From Aplidium turbinatum (Eukaryota; Chordata; Ascidiacea; Aplousobranchia; Polyclinidae): a stretch of 64,000 nt of DNA. The stretch's first letter is position 1, and each line of letters begins with the position of its first letter. This document shows positions 23,649 to 34,752 of this stretch, piece after piece. The DNA is taken from positions 46,422,477-46,486,476 of the forward strand of contig OU964918.1 in the NCBI GenBank assembly GCA_918807975.1. The letters run 5' to 3'. The notes beneath the pieces were generated by a model. That model had not been told where the DNA came from. It worked only from the letters and a program-made list of their open reading frames with translations, and did not search any database. The position numbers and the translations under genes were made by a program.

Positions 23649-25408
23649 TCACCACATCGACAGCATTTCAGACTTAATTTCAAACACTCCCCTATCATTG
23701 TACGGTATGACACATTCGCTTGAGACCTTCTCCATAACATCATCATAAGGATACAAAAGACTATCTGGCGATGTCGGCCATTTCCAGCCAGTTGATTTAC
23801 ACTTTTGCATAGCATTGACAACTATGCCACCATCTTTAATTTCCATAACTCTTCCAGGAAAATTAGAGCCTTCATAGCGTACAATAACCATTTCCTCAAG
23901 GGTGAAGTCTCTTTGTGTAAAGTTTGAACAGTCATGAGATGGTTTTGTGTTGCTGTCTTTGTGTCTGTCTGTCTCTCCATCTGAGTCACTGGGTAAGTGT
24001 TCGCTCTCTTGATCTGATTCAGAGGTTCTGGAAGATTCTCCCATGACTTCATTTTTTCTCACCTTCTCAGGTGGAGGTCCATACTCTACATCATCACTCC
24101 CCCCTACTGATCTCCCAGGTACAACGTTAAGTTTTTTGCGCCGCTGTCTTGAAGGTCCAGCAGAATCTTTGGACCCTCTGAGGACCTCCAGATGCTCAAT
24201 TATGACACTGTCAATCGCAGTGTTCGAATCGTCTGCTGAAACTGGCTTTTTTGGAAGCTTTTTTTTTCAATACCTCTTCCCTGTTTAGAGGTACAAGGCC
24301 ACAAGCTCTGAAGCCTGCAACCAAATTGTCGAGATTCAAATCTTCCACCAAAGCTTTTAGCTTTGATGGAAAATAGTCTTTTGGTAAAGTGTTGAACTTT
24401 TTACCAGCATTTGTCTGCTTCCACGCAGAAGTAATGGCTCTCCATTTCTTTTTCAGTGGCCCGAAGAATGCCACATCTAAAGGTTATGTAAGGTGGGTTG
24501 AGTTGGGGGGCAAGCAAATGAAGCGGATATTGTTCTCGTTGCACGCTTTGATAACTCTCTCACTGAGATGTGATGACAAATTGTCCCCAATTATGCTTTT
24601 CTGCCCACTCTTCCTACGAAGAAAGGGAAAGCAGATACTGAAGAACCAGTCCTCAAAAGCCAGCTCATCAAACCACCCACTTGATGAGTATGTGTACCTC
24701 GCACCTTTTGGTCCACCTTCTTTCCATTATTCATACAAATTTTTTGCTTTGTAAACTGTGTAAGGTGGCAGTAAGTACCCATCAGCTGCACCAGAAAACA
24801 TTACACTAATATTGACCTTGCTGTGGTTCTTGACCATCTCTGGATAGCGGGCTCCCCTACGCACTACGCATTTCTTCTTGCCCGGATCGTCTGACAGACC
24901 AGTTTCTTCAAAATTTACAATATTCTCGGGTGGCACACCTGCCAAACTTACAGCAAGTTCGTCAAAGTAAGCATTTATGCATTCCTCATCAACTGCTGCT
25001 CTTCTGCGAGTAATATTTGTCACCATCCTCTTGCTTAGTTTATTTTGTACACAAAATTTATTAACCCACTTTTTCCCAGGAATATTATTCGCCCATCTGC
25101 GATTTTCAACCCCCAACCTATCTAGGTAACCTTTAGCAAACATGCGGATATCTTGTGCTGCTACCGGAAACCCCCAGTCTCCCAGAATCTCAATGCGTTT
25201 AGCGAGACGATTTTTTTTCATCGGCGAATAGTTCTATAGGTCGTCCATAAGAGGCAGTGTGCTTTTCATTTATTTTGTTCCGTAATGTCTGTCTATTAAG
25301 CCCATGTTTTTCTGAAGCAGTTCTCAAACTCATTCCACCAGCAACATCTTCTTTAGCGGCTTCTATTGTTGCATCATCAAATGCTGCATATTTTCTTTTA
25401 TTAGACAT
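23649..25408 (-). pseudogene. Pogo/Tigger-like DDE transposase, broken
   Basis: The N-terminus from 25408 (MSNKRKYAAFDDATIEAA) is a psq/CENP-B-type helix-turn-helix (GGMSLRTASEKHGLNRQTLR). A frame change near 25215 leads into 25221-24727, with a second DNA-binding region and the first catalytic patch NFEETGLSDDPGKK. There the usual Asp of N-[FY]-D-E-T is Glu. The second catalytic patch GDNLSSHL follows near 24570 in another frame, and a stop (TAA for an expected Gln) precedes PLDVAFFGPLKKKW, the third patch, near 24470. An acidic C-terminal part runs to 23649. The element is a plain DNA transposon and this copy cannot make a full protein. Confidence 0.8.
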
Positions 25409-25935
25409 TTTAGTTATGGTATTTACAGGTAATATAAGTATCTGAAATGTCAAGAAAGTATAAATAAAACCTTGGTATACCATCACTGAACCATATGAAT
25501 ATAGATTAGGTGGCGGCTAAAGTTAGGGTATTTTGTCTGAAGTCGAGGTCCTTACTTTGGCCACCCATAATATTTTTAGTTGAAGTTGGAGTAAGCTCAT
25601 CAAATTTTAACATGTTACTCTCTGCCATATTACATATCTTTCTAACTCACTGATTTTTTTCAGGATACTCGGAAAGTGCATGAACCGGAGTCAGTTTTTC
25701 AGGGTGCATTTTTCCCGGTTTCAGCGAGTTTTAAAAATTATTGATTAATAATCCCCCATATAGCTGGAGATTTCACCAAACACCTTTAAACCATCCACAT
25801 AGTCCCTACTGAAGTGTATATGCAATATAAATGTGATAAGCAAAGCAGTTCTGCTCCAGTGCCCTTTGACATCACAAACCCGGTTTTGGCTAAAGTTAGG
25901 GTCCCGTCTAAAGTTAGGGCGTTTTACGGTATATA

Positions 25936-26215
25936 AAATGCCAAAGAAAACATGATCTTATCCTTTTGCTATGCCACCGGACAGCACCATTTTTTTTACA
26001 GTTACCGTAATATTCATACCCAAATTTTTGTTGAACATGCGCTCAGAATGCACCAAATTCAACATAATTTTTCGAAATTTTCTGGGGGAGGCCCCCCAGA
26101 CCCCACACCACTGGGTGTCACCTTCGGCAAACACGCCGTCAGGCTTTGCCCGCCGGCCGTCAAACCCCCCTCATCTTTCAAAATACTTACGGTAGCTACG
26201 CTACTGAATTGGATC
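25936..26215. repeat. G/C-core repeat, copy 3
   Basis: From CATGATCTTATCCTTTTGC through GGGGGAGGCCCCCCAGA to a GCTACGCTACTG end, it closely matches 27344-27587. It starts just after the pogo-like element. Confidence 0.55.
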
Positions 26216-27121
26216 ATTGTTATTGGGGCCGCAAAGCACATTCCGCACAGGGCCCAAAATACCCTAAGACCGGCACTGCTCAGTGCTCAAGCAATATAAA
26301 ACTTCTGAGACGCGGCACATTATTTGTAATTATTTTTATTGAAAAGATTGCTGGAACATGAAACTATTTCAAAATTTGCTGCAGTCTACTTAGGGCAGCA
26401 TTTTCAACGAAAGCCAGGGGGCAGCAGCATATGCTCCTACGCCACTGCACCGAACCTACTTTTATGTTAAAATATCATTGAAAGATATTGTTTAGAAGCA
26501 ATTGTGAGGTCATTAAATACTTTGTCTGTTTTAATTCCACAGTTATTGGAGTAAATTTCGAAATTTAATGGAATTTATTGAAATAGGAAAAAGACGGAAA
26601 TGCGATTTTTAGCCACAACTCAATACCGAACATTTTCTTATGTTGAAATATCATTGAAAGATATTATTTAGAAGCAATTGTGAGATCATTAAATACTATG
26701 ACTGTTTTAATTCTTAAGACTTTAAGTTATTTCCGCATTTCTGTCTTTTAGTGTTGCCCAATATTTTACAAGATAATAGCCATGTGTATTGTGCGCATAG
26801 AAATTAAATTTCTTCTAACAAATTTATTGAAATAAAGTGTTTGAGAAGAAAAAACGTCAGGAAGTCGGTTTTCATTCTAATTTCCATAAAATAGCTTCAA
26901 AATTTACGTAAGTGTGCCGCGAGCGTTTTATAATTATTTTAGTGTGTTTACTTACAAGCTGGAAAAGTTTGGAAACAACTGCTTGAAAGAATGCAACACA
27001 GCAGTAGCGTTGCCAAATATTTTCAAAATATCCAACCTGATTGCTACCCAGAGTTGCCAGGTAACTGTGGAGCAATTAGAAGAGTTGTAGTTTGAAATTC
27101 GGACATATTTGCCTAACTTAG

Positions 27122-27587
27122 CAGTGGCGTAGCCAAAGAGGGGGGTTTTGGGGGTTACAACCCCCCTTTGGCACGCATGTGACGTCATGATATTGAAAAT
27201 GATGCTTCCAGTCTTTAAAGCAAAGTTTGCCTATTTTTAAACGAAACTGCATTAAAAGAGCGAGTTTTGCCAATAACAAACATTCCAATAACTCAGCCAA
27301 GAATTAGCAGCAAGAAAACATAGAAACTTAGCTTTATTTCCAAAAAATGCCCAAGAAAACATGATCTTATCCTTTTGCCATGCCACCGGACAGCACCATT
27401 TTACAGGAATATTTATACCCAATTTTTGTTGAAAATGCTCTCAGAATGCAGCAAATTCAAAGTAATTTTTCAAAATTTTCTGGGGGAAACCCCCCAAACC
27501 CCCAACCGCTGGGTGTCGACGCCGGCGGCAAAGCCCGCCGGCCGTCAACCCTTCCCCCCCCCCTTTCACAATTCCTGGCTACACTAC
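27122..27587. mobile_element. CAGTGGCGTAGCC element with G/C-core repeat
   Basis: It begins CAGTGGCGTAGCCA and ends TGGCTACACTACTG, an imperfect inverted repeat of hAT style. The second half is a copy of the G/C-core repeat. No exact duplication is visible and there is no coding sequence. Confidence 0.5.
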
Positions 27588-28279
27588 TGAGCCTAAGTCA
27601 AGACAAATATTTTATTTGTGGACTAAAAATTTACTACTATCACAAGAAATTAAATGTTTGCACATAAAAGATGTCCGAATGGCTTGTTGCTTTTATATTT
27701 TTCTAGACCTCTGCCATGTTTGGCATTTACGTCTTTCTTTGTAATAGTCAGATACAGTATAAAACGACACTGGCTTGTTAGCCGTCAGACACAGTAGGCT
27801 ATATAAAATTAGGCCAATTTATCGTTTCTTGTCTGAATTTTAGACCACTTGGCAATCGTGTTGCTACCAATCAGCAATAAGGTGGGCATTTAAATATAAA
27901 ACTTTTTACAGGCAAGTGAAGTTATTTGTTTTCAACAACAAACAGACAAATGAATCATTGGATCAATTAGAAGTTACAGGAACAGCGTTTCAACCAATTA
28001 GAAGTTGCAAGAAAAAAAGGGACCAAACGCAAAAAAAATTCTAATACCTAAGTCTCGGCTTGAAATAAATAAATAAATAAGGTAGGCTACCCTTCCCTAA
28101 TAAGGCTCGCCTTTTTGATTTTGTTGCAAAAACGGGTAAAAAGCGCATGAAAACAGCGGGTACCAATGTGTGTTTTATTGTGTTTTAGCATCTTCAAAGC
28201 ACTTCTTTGGTATGATTTTAACATTGCTCTGTTGGTTGTGATAAAATATCTTTTGAGCACATTGCTTATGCAGATTCCA
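27588..28279. other. Unassigned spacer
   Basis: AT-rich, with a short (AATA)n run near 28065. No gene or element end was recognised. Confidence 0.3.
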
Positions 28280-29577
28280 GTATCAGTGTATATCTTTCAT
28301 CATTTTTTAATATGTGCCTAATTGTTCATGGGTATGTGCCAAATGCTTGTCTTAAAACTGAATTAGTTCCCATTGTTAAAAACAAATCTGGTGACGTAAG
28401 AGACATCGCAAACTACAGACCTATTGCTCTTGCTACTGTCATTTCTAAACTATTTGAGCATGTTGTACTTTTTTTTTATTAATGATTATCTCACAACAAA
28501 TGATAATCAATTTGGCTTTAAACCTAAGCATAGCACAGATATATGTGCATTTTTGTACTTAAGCAAGCTGTGTCTTACTACAGAAAATGTGGAAGTCCTG
28601 TTTTCTCTGTATTTTTAGATGCTCCGAAAGCATTTGATAGGGTAAACCACAACCTCCTATTCAAGAAACTAATTCAACGAGGAGTGCCGATATGCCTTGT
28701 TCGTCTAATTGTTTATTGGTATACCCATCAGCGGATGTAGCCTATATACGCTGGGGTTGTCATTACTCACAGTCTTTTTCTGTCGGCAATGGTGTCAAAC
28801 AGGGTGGTGTCCTCAGTCCTTACTTATTTGCCGTGCACATGGATGATCTATCGACTGTGTTAAGCAAAACCAAAGCAGGCTGTTACATAGGCAATACACT
28901 TGTCAATCATCTCATGTTTGCTGATGATATTTGTTGTATCTCTCCAAGTGTTCATGGTCTGCAGAGTATCTTGAATGTGTGTGAAGATTATGCGCTTTCT
29001 AACGATGTCATTTTTAACTGCAAAAAGGTAGCCTACTTCCAAACCAATCACTTAAAGTTAAATTTGAATTCAATTATACGGCTCAATGGAAGTGAGATCA
29101 AATTCGTAGACAGTGTCAAATATTTGGGTGTTTTTCTTGACACGGCAATGTGTGAGGACAAGGATATAAATTGACAAGTGCGATCAATCTACTGTTCTGC
29201 CAACAAATTAAAATCAAAATTTTACAAGTGCTCCAGTGATATAAAAAATTGTTCTATTCCGTTCATATTGTACTCCAATGTATGCATGTCATCTGTGGGA
29301 AAATTATCATCAATGTGACATTAATCGCCTGCGTGTTGCCTTCAATAATGCATTTAGAATTATACATAAATTGCCTAAACACTATAGCGTTCGTGAACAT
29401 CAAGTCTTGTGCAACATCATAACATTTCATGCATTACTTCGGAAGTATGTTTTTTCTTTTGTTGGAAGATGCGAAGTATCGTCTAACTCTATAGTTGCCT
29501 CCCTGATGAGGTCTGATTGCCATTGTATATCAAATTACCGTCTTCCTTATAATAATTCTATGTATGCTGTTATCTAG
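28280..29577 (+). pseudogene. LINE reverse transcriptase, broken
   Basis: Reading the plus strand in changing frames gives an ordered set of non-LTR reverse-transcriptase motifs: ANYRPIALATVISKLFEH, NDNQFGFKPKHSTD, DAPKAFDRVNHNLLFKKLI, NGVKQGGVLSPYLFA, HLMFADDICCISPS (catalytic FADD) and VKYLGVFLDT. A post-RT region follows (CSANKLKSKF, PMYACHLWE, LRVAFNNAFRIIHKLP). At least four frame changes or stops interrupt it. The 5' part (endonuclease) is absent. Repeated GTGCATTTGCAGTTTGTG units at about 29711 and 29778 may be its 3' UTR. Confidence 0.85.
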
Positions 29578-29841
29578 TTTTGATGGCTGCCATGTCATCT
29601 GATTGTTTTTATCGTTCTGAATACTTTCAGTTCTTCTAACTTGTAACACTACCGTACCATTGTTTGTAAGCTTGTAGCCTAACAGTAGATAGCCTATTTA
29701 GTAAGATTTTGTGCATTTGCAGTTTGTGTATTATTTCGTCGTTTTTCATTGTTATTTTGTTGTTGTTGTTCGTTATCTGTGCATTTGCAGTTTGTGTATT
29801 ATTTCGTTGTTTTGGATATGGACAGCTTTGTCTGATGCAAA

Positions 29842-32800
29842 TTAACAAATTTGGAACCAAAAGAAGCGCAATTTTATGTAGATCATCATATCCAAAATCC
29901 TCTTTAATCGGCTTTGAGCAAATGGAATGGGGGGCATTTGAAATTTGCGTCTAGCGCCCCCTAACGGAAATGAACTATAATCATCTTTTCTAATACTTCC
30001 ATACTGATTTCTGATTTGTTTTTTCAAATATCGCAATCTGTAGGTATGTAGGTATGCGAGAACATTTTGGTAAAATATTCTGGATATGACGTCATGATGA
30101 CGTCACAAAAATAATTGGAATATCGTAATTACTCTTCAATACTAGGGGATGAATGGAATGCAAGGATACTCCCAGTAAAGCCACTTTTTCTTTTCGTTTT
30201 TTGCTTTGTCGAATACAATAAGTTTAATGGGGAGTGATGGGCTACTTAAAACACATGCTGCGCCATCTAGTGCAGAAAATGTAAATGTTGACAATCGAGA
30301 ATTTCCAGTGAATGCAATCGTTGGTTTGTGCATATTGTTTTGTGTTCACTTACTTGAGTACACCTTTCAGAGCATTTAGAAAATCAATGAAAAATTGTAA
30401 TATTTGCAGTAGCAATGGCGTCATAATGCACTGATTAAAAGGAATGTTTTATGGACGATCACAAATATCACTGCTATAAGGTAAATAGTAAATCTCAATA
30501 TCAATCTTTGCAAATACTTATGAACAATAATCTACATGTCAAACCAAACATATCATATCAGTAGAAGGCGTTTGAAATTAATTGAAATTGTTTCAAAAGT
30601 TTTGTTTTCATGATTTCTTTTCCTCACTTGTAAATCGCTTTTTTTTGCAACCAACACTTCAAAAAAGCTAGATTTTGAATAATTTTGACCAAATTTGAAT
30701 CTGATATTTATTTTTCAACATAAAATATGTTTCTATCCGCTTCCTCGTCACTTTCAACGCTGTCTTCGTCTGAGGAAACTTCGTCTTTGTCATAATTTTC
30801 ACAATCCACTCCATTGCAATTACCACACGCAGACACACATGGTAGCCCGTGCCGCCTGCAGCTGCAAACGTTGGTACTGCAAGGACTTTTTTTAGTGACG
30901 TTACAGTTACATCGTACAAAGCGAAGAATGTTATCAGGAGCCACACTCAAATCTGTCAGAATAGGATCGTAACTCCCATTGGATAATTTCCAGCCTCAAT
31001 CGAGCGGATTTAGTTCAACGCTCATCAGTGTTTTCCATTCAACCACCTGCAGATGGATTCGAAGAAAATGATACTTTGCAGCATTTTTGGTTAGAGCGAG
31101 AGACTGTGGCTTGATTGTCGTTTTAGATGTTGCTACTGCCTTCATAAACTGATGGTAGCGCAAATCTTCCATCGCCTAGTTTTCTTTCCACCCATAGCTA
31201 AAAAGATAAAAATTGTATATTAAAACTGATCACACTTCTTAAACTTATATTGATGATTTGGTGGTAGGAACTTGACATTATCGTTATAATACTAATGTAA
31301 CTTTTTAAGTTACCTAAACATTAACAATTTAAGTCCTTTTGTTCTACTTCCTCTGCAGTGATTTTTCCTGACATAAAAGATTATAGATATAAGTAGCCTG
31401 TGCATAGCTTAACCGAAAAATTAATAAAGAACGAAGGCAATTCCGAATATGTTCATCGTGTACAATTATATTCAAAAGAATACGATAAGGCTTATCTAAA
31501 TACAATATTTCGTAAAGTAACATTTACATCATTCAAGCAAGTAAAACCAAGTTTATCATGAAAGTTTCTAGTTGCCAAAAACAAATTGTAGGTTACCTTG
31601 TCCAAACAATGCACACGTAGTATTGCAACCCGACCAAGCATGAATGAACAAAATATGACTTGTAATGACATCTCCAGTTGATTTGACCAAATCTTCAATT
31701 TTCCAGATTTCTTTGTCACCTTTGTTGCTAGCATCAGAAAGCATGTAGAGATGCGTACCATTTTACCAGTGAAACATCAACAACACTAGAATATCAGTGT
31801 CAGCCGCTACTACAACCACATCTTTGTTGTTATCTTCTGCATACTCCAATGCTGCTGAAACGATTTGAGTGTCCGCATCTCCCAAACTGTTTCGAACATC
31901 ATGACCTTCTCTTCGCAGCTCGTCTGATAGGAAAGATATGAACTGTGATTTATTCTGCTCGTTCTTCAAAAATACTTCTTGGTTGAATGTTGGGATCATT
32001 TCTAAGTTATCCAAACTTACAAAGGCACTCATTTTCCCTGTTCTTCGTTTGTGCTCATGATCTTTTACGTAGGGACCATTTTCATATCCATCAAAAACTA
32101 TACACGATCGTCCATATTTCTTGTTTACATACTTTCTGTATTGATCCAAAATTGACCGATATGGACGATTTTTGAGCCACTTTACTTTATGCAGCAAAGC
32201 ACCTCCATCCAGTATATGAAATGATTGATCCCATATGTAGGTGGAGGATGTGACATCTTTCTTTAAAGCCTGTCCCAGTTTTGCTTTGCTTGATTTTTGC
32301 ATCATCGAATTCTGAAACAGCGAGGTAGGAACAGCTGTCAGCTCATACTGGAAATAGCTTTGTACAGTATATCCTCTTCCCTCTCAATCAACACAAGCAA
32401 CCTGGAAAATAGGAGCAATGGGTCGACATGCACTTTCTCCTTGTCGATTCTTACACCAATCTCTAGTGCTTCTAGCGTCTTGATCTGATCTCTCTTCTTA
32501 ATTTTTGCTTCTGAATACGAAACACCGTCTAGTTGATGCTGGATTGCTTCACCAACACTTTCTGCGTCATCACAATTGATTCCATCTCCTTCTGTTCCTC
32601 TAACTCCTGTTGCAATATTTCTTAGTACAGGCTCACTTTCATAGAAGGGGTTATGGCTTTCAATCCAAGATCGAATCTTCACTAAATCATCATTGTCTCG
32701 CTTCATACGGCTTGTTCCTAATTCTGAATGTTGATTGCTTGTTTTATGTGTGTTCCCAGTTAATGTTGTCATAGCGTCATGTATTGAAGCGCAAACATGC

Positions 32801-34198
32801 ATCGTGTGTAGGCCTACCCAGATCAGCATTACATTTTCTGTCATCCCTCTTCCACGGGTTAAGCTACCACGTGTTATGTCTTCAGTGAGCGCATCAACAC
32901 TTATTCAATCGACAGATCAGTCCAAATTCCGTTCCAAAATCGAGCGCTTCGTCGGACAACATGATATCCGTTGAGCGTGAACTGTTCATGCAAATCTGGG
33001 AATATTGATGGGAGGTCATTCATCATTTGCAGATAAAGTCTGGCACTCTTTGCGTAGTTGATATGACCTGTTGCAGCAAATAAATTCAACATTTGTACAG
33101 TAACAGCTAGATGATTTTGCCAGTTACCAGTCCTTTCCGCAGCAATAAATAATTTAACAATGTTGATACAGCGGATATATTGTACCCAAAGCTTGGCTGT
33201 ACGGGAAAGAGCACCAAATCTACTCATCATCTGTTTCATAACACTGTTTAACTTCTCCAATACTTCACAGTTGTTGATTTCATCAGGTGGGATCTCATCA
33301 TTGATAAGATTGTGGTAGATGGCCTGGTTTTTCAAATCGTCTTCCGATATGATCTCTTCTTGTAGGAGTCTGCCAATGATTGTTAATCGAAGAGCACTTT
33401 GTAAGGCCTCTTACTGCTCTCGCTATCGCCTTGCCTGAAATCATGTGTTGAACCGCATTTTCACCATAAACCACTTGCAAGCATTCTACAATACCGGATC
33501 CTTTCATTGTATTACCAATGCTTCCTAAGTAACTTAGCAAAGTGTGGAACCCTCCAAGACGGCAAAGAATCTTCAGGAACTTTTCTGTTATTATTTCTAC
33601 TGCTTTCAACCACAACGGCTGGTCGAAGGTAATGCATGTTGTTCCCGTGTTGGCTTTCCTCGACTGGTCAATCACAAAAGATAATGTTGAGTAAATACAG
33701 CTGTGATCATTTGGATTTAAATTGATAATAGGTAGAAGGGTAACGTGACACTTTCCTGGGTAGGTACCTTTGCGATACGTCTGCATAAAACCCGACCAGT
33801 TTGGTCTGGTAACAACAGAAAAACTAAACGACATTTCCCAAAGAAGGTCAATGTTCTTTTCTAGAGTTATACATAAGTGAAACTTAAGTTCTCTGATAGC
33901 ACAGAATATTGAAGAGTAATTACGATATTCCAATTATTTTTGTGACGTCATCATGACGTCACATCCAAAAAAAAATTACCAAATGTTCTCACAAACCTAC
34001 AGATTGCGATATTTGAAAAAACAAATCAGAAATCAGTATGGAAGTATTAGAAAAGATGATTATAGTTCATTTCCGTTAGGGGGCGCTAGACGCAAATTTC
34101 AATTGCCCCCCATTCCATTTGCTCAAAGCCGATTGAAGAGGATTTTGGATATGATGATCTACATAAAATTGCGCTTCTTTTGGTACCAAATTTGTTAA
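29842..34198 (-). mobile_element. 4.36-kb element with ~290-bp inverted ends and TTAA flanks
   Basis: TTAACAAATTTGG at 29842 and its inverse ending at 34198 open long terminal inverted repeats (about 29846-30145 and 33911-34194). These share TAGGGGGCGCTAGACGC-type and GACGTCATCATGACGTCA palindromic segments. TTAA is present at both borders and could be the target duplication. The inside carries one degraded multi-domain protein on the minus strand (30668-33933). The superfamily is not certain: TTAA insertion is known for piggyBac and Kolobok, but the protein resembles neither. Confidence 0.75.
30668..33933 (-). pseudogene. Degraded element protein with PIN/FEN-like nuclease and CXC-like end
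   Basis: The ordered minus-strand pieces are: 33933-33298 (ITFDQPLWLKAVEII, LGGFHTLLSYLGSIGNTMKG, VVYGENAVQHMISGKAIARA); 33335-32901 (GALSRTAKLWVQYIRCINIV, LFAATGHINYAKSARLYLQM); 32844-32338 (NPFYESEPVLRNIATGVRG); 32305-31763; 31761-31492; and 30950-30668. The fourth piece looks like a PIN/FEN-type nuclease: HILDGGALLHKVKW, then CIVFDGYEN..KDHEHKRR, then DADTQIVSAALEYA and VVVVAADTDILVLL, with acidic residues spaced as in that fold. The last piece is a cysteine-rich CXC-like region (CNCNVTKKSPC, CSCRRHGLPC, CGNCNGVDC). Frame changes separate most pieces. Similar proteins occur widely in animal repeats; I do not know an accepted name. Confidence 0.65.
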
Positions 34199-34319
34199 GT
34201 TACGATTTTTTTCCGGGTTCGGCCCTTTTTTTGAGCTTAGATGACTACACTATTAGGGTAGGCTATGTGCTGACGGTGTAGCCATAATGCTATGGCATGG
34301 GTGTTGATATGGGGGAGGA

Positions 34320-34560
34320 GGCTGTGTTGAGATATCATGACTTGTTGATGGTTGAGGAGAGATCCCATGACTTGTTTATATTTGTGGAGACAGCTCATGA
34401 CTTGTTAACGGTTGTGATGACATCCCATAACTTGTTGATATTTGTGGAGACAACTCTTGACTTATTGACGGTTGTTGAGACATCCCACAACTTGTTGGTG
34501 GCTGTGAAAACATGTCATAACTCGATAATGGCAGCTGAGATTGGTCACCGACTGTATGGT
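34320..34560. repeat. ~30-bp minisatellite
   Basis: About seven units based on CATGACTTGTTGATGGTTG with a CATCC/CTC joint are arranged in alternating versions. The plus frame reads as ETSHNLL..V repeats. The minus frame, continuous with DNKATADHVFAPSDV from about 34620, reads as SxxSQP/LSPQIST repeats until a stop. It may be a coding repeat of an old exon or simple satellite. Confidence 0.6.
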
Positions 34561-34752
34561 CAACGTTGGTGACATCACTTGGAGCAAAGACATGGTCAGC
34601 AGTAGCCTTGTTATCAAATGGAAAAATTCCAAATCCTAATAAAAGCGAAACCCAATTTTCGCAAAACTGGAAACAGGTAGGCTAAGTTATTTTGTGTCCT
34701 AACCACATGATGGTGGTGTTTTGATTTGAGGTTGTGCTTGTTATCGCCAGTA

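Larger units (their letters stand above)
21672..25929 (-). mobile_element. Nest layer 5: pogo/Tigger-like Tc1-mariner element
   Basis: The ends are CCGTAAAACGCCCTAAC and GTTAGGGCGTTTTACGG, with TA on each side (21670-21671 and 25930-25931). Subterminal CTAACTTTAGCC repeats lie at both ends. It carries a degraded transposase on the minus strand (23649-25408) and a nested hAT element (22340-23630). The total is 4.26 kb, about 2.97 kb without the hAT. Confidence 0.85.
19976..26447. mobile_element. Nest layer 4: CAGTGGCGTAGCAG hAT-type element
   Basis: The left end CAGTGGCGTAGCAGCC and right end CTCCTACGCCACTG are flanked by CACCGAAC on both sides (19968-19975 and 26448-26455). It is inserted in a tandem unit of layer 3. 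It carries a fold-back repeat, the pogo-like element and a G/C-core repeat copy (25936-26215). No hAT transposase of its own was seen. Confidence 0.8.
19562..26759. mobile_element. Nest layer 3: GGGCAACACTAAAAG element
   Basis: The ends are GGGCAACACTAAAAG and CTTTTAGTGTTGCCC. AATATTTTA is repeated on both sides (19553-19561 and 26760-26768). Its own DNA is 19562-19975 and 26456-26759 and contains about three tandem units of roughly 175-185 bp (each with AATGCGATTTTTAACAACAA and TTGAAAGATATTGTTTAGAAG). It is non-coding. Confidence 0.78.
19440..26898. mobile_element. Nest layer 2: partial TTAA/CCCTATC MITE
   Basis: TTAACCCTATC at 19440-19450 and the following 110 bases match the inverse of the right part of the complete MITE at 46659-47253. 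About 26769-26897 continues the same match after a large insertion. The far right terminus is missing or replaced. It is inserted in the 19303-26981 hAT MITE. Confidence 0.6.
19303..26981. mobile_element. Outermost layer of the nest: hAT MITE, split by later insertions
   Basis: The left end CAGTGATTCCCCAACTGTG and the right end, whose inverse is CAGTTGTTTCCAAAC, are flanked by an exact 8-bp repeat CTTGAAAG (19295-19302 and 26982-26989). Own sequence remains at 19303-19439 and about 26898-26981, including GTGTGCCGC blocks on both sides. Everything between is inserted later. Confidence 0.75.
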
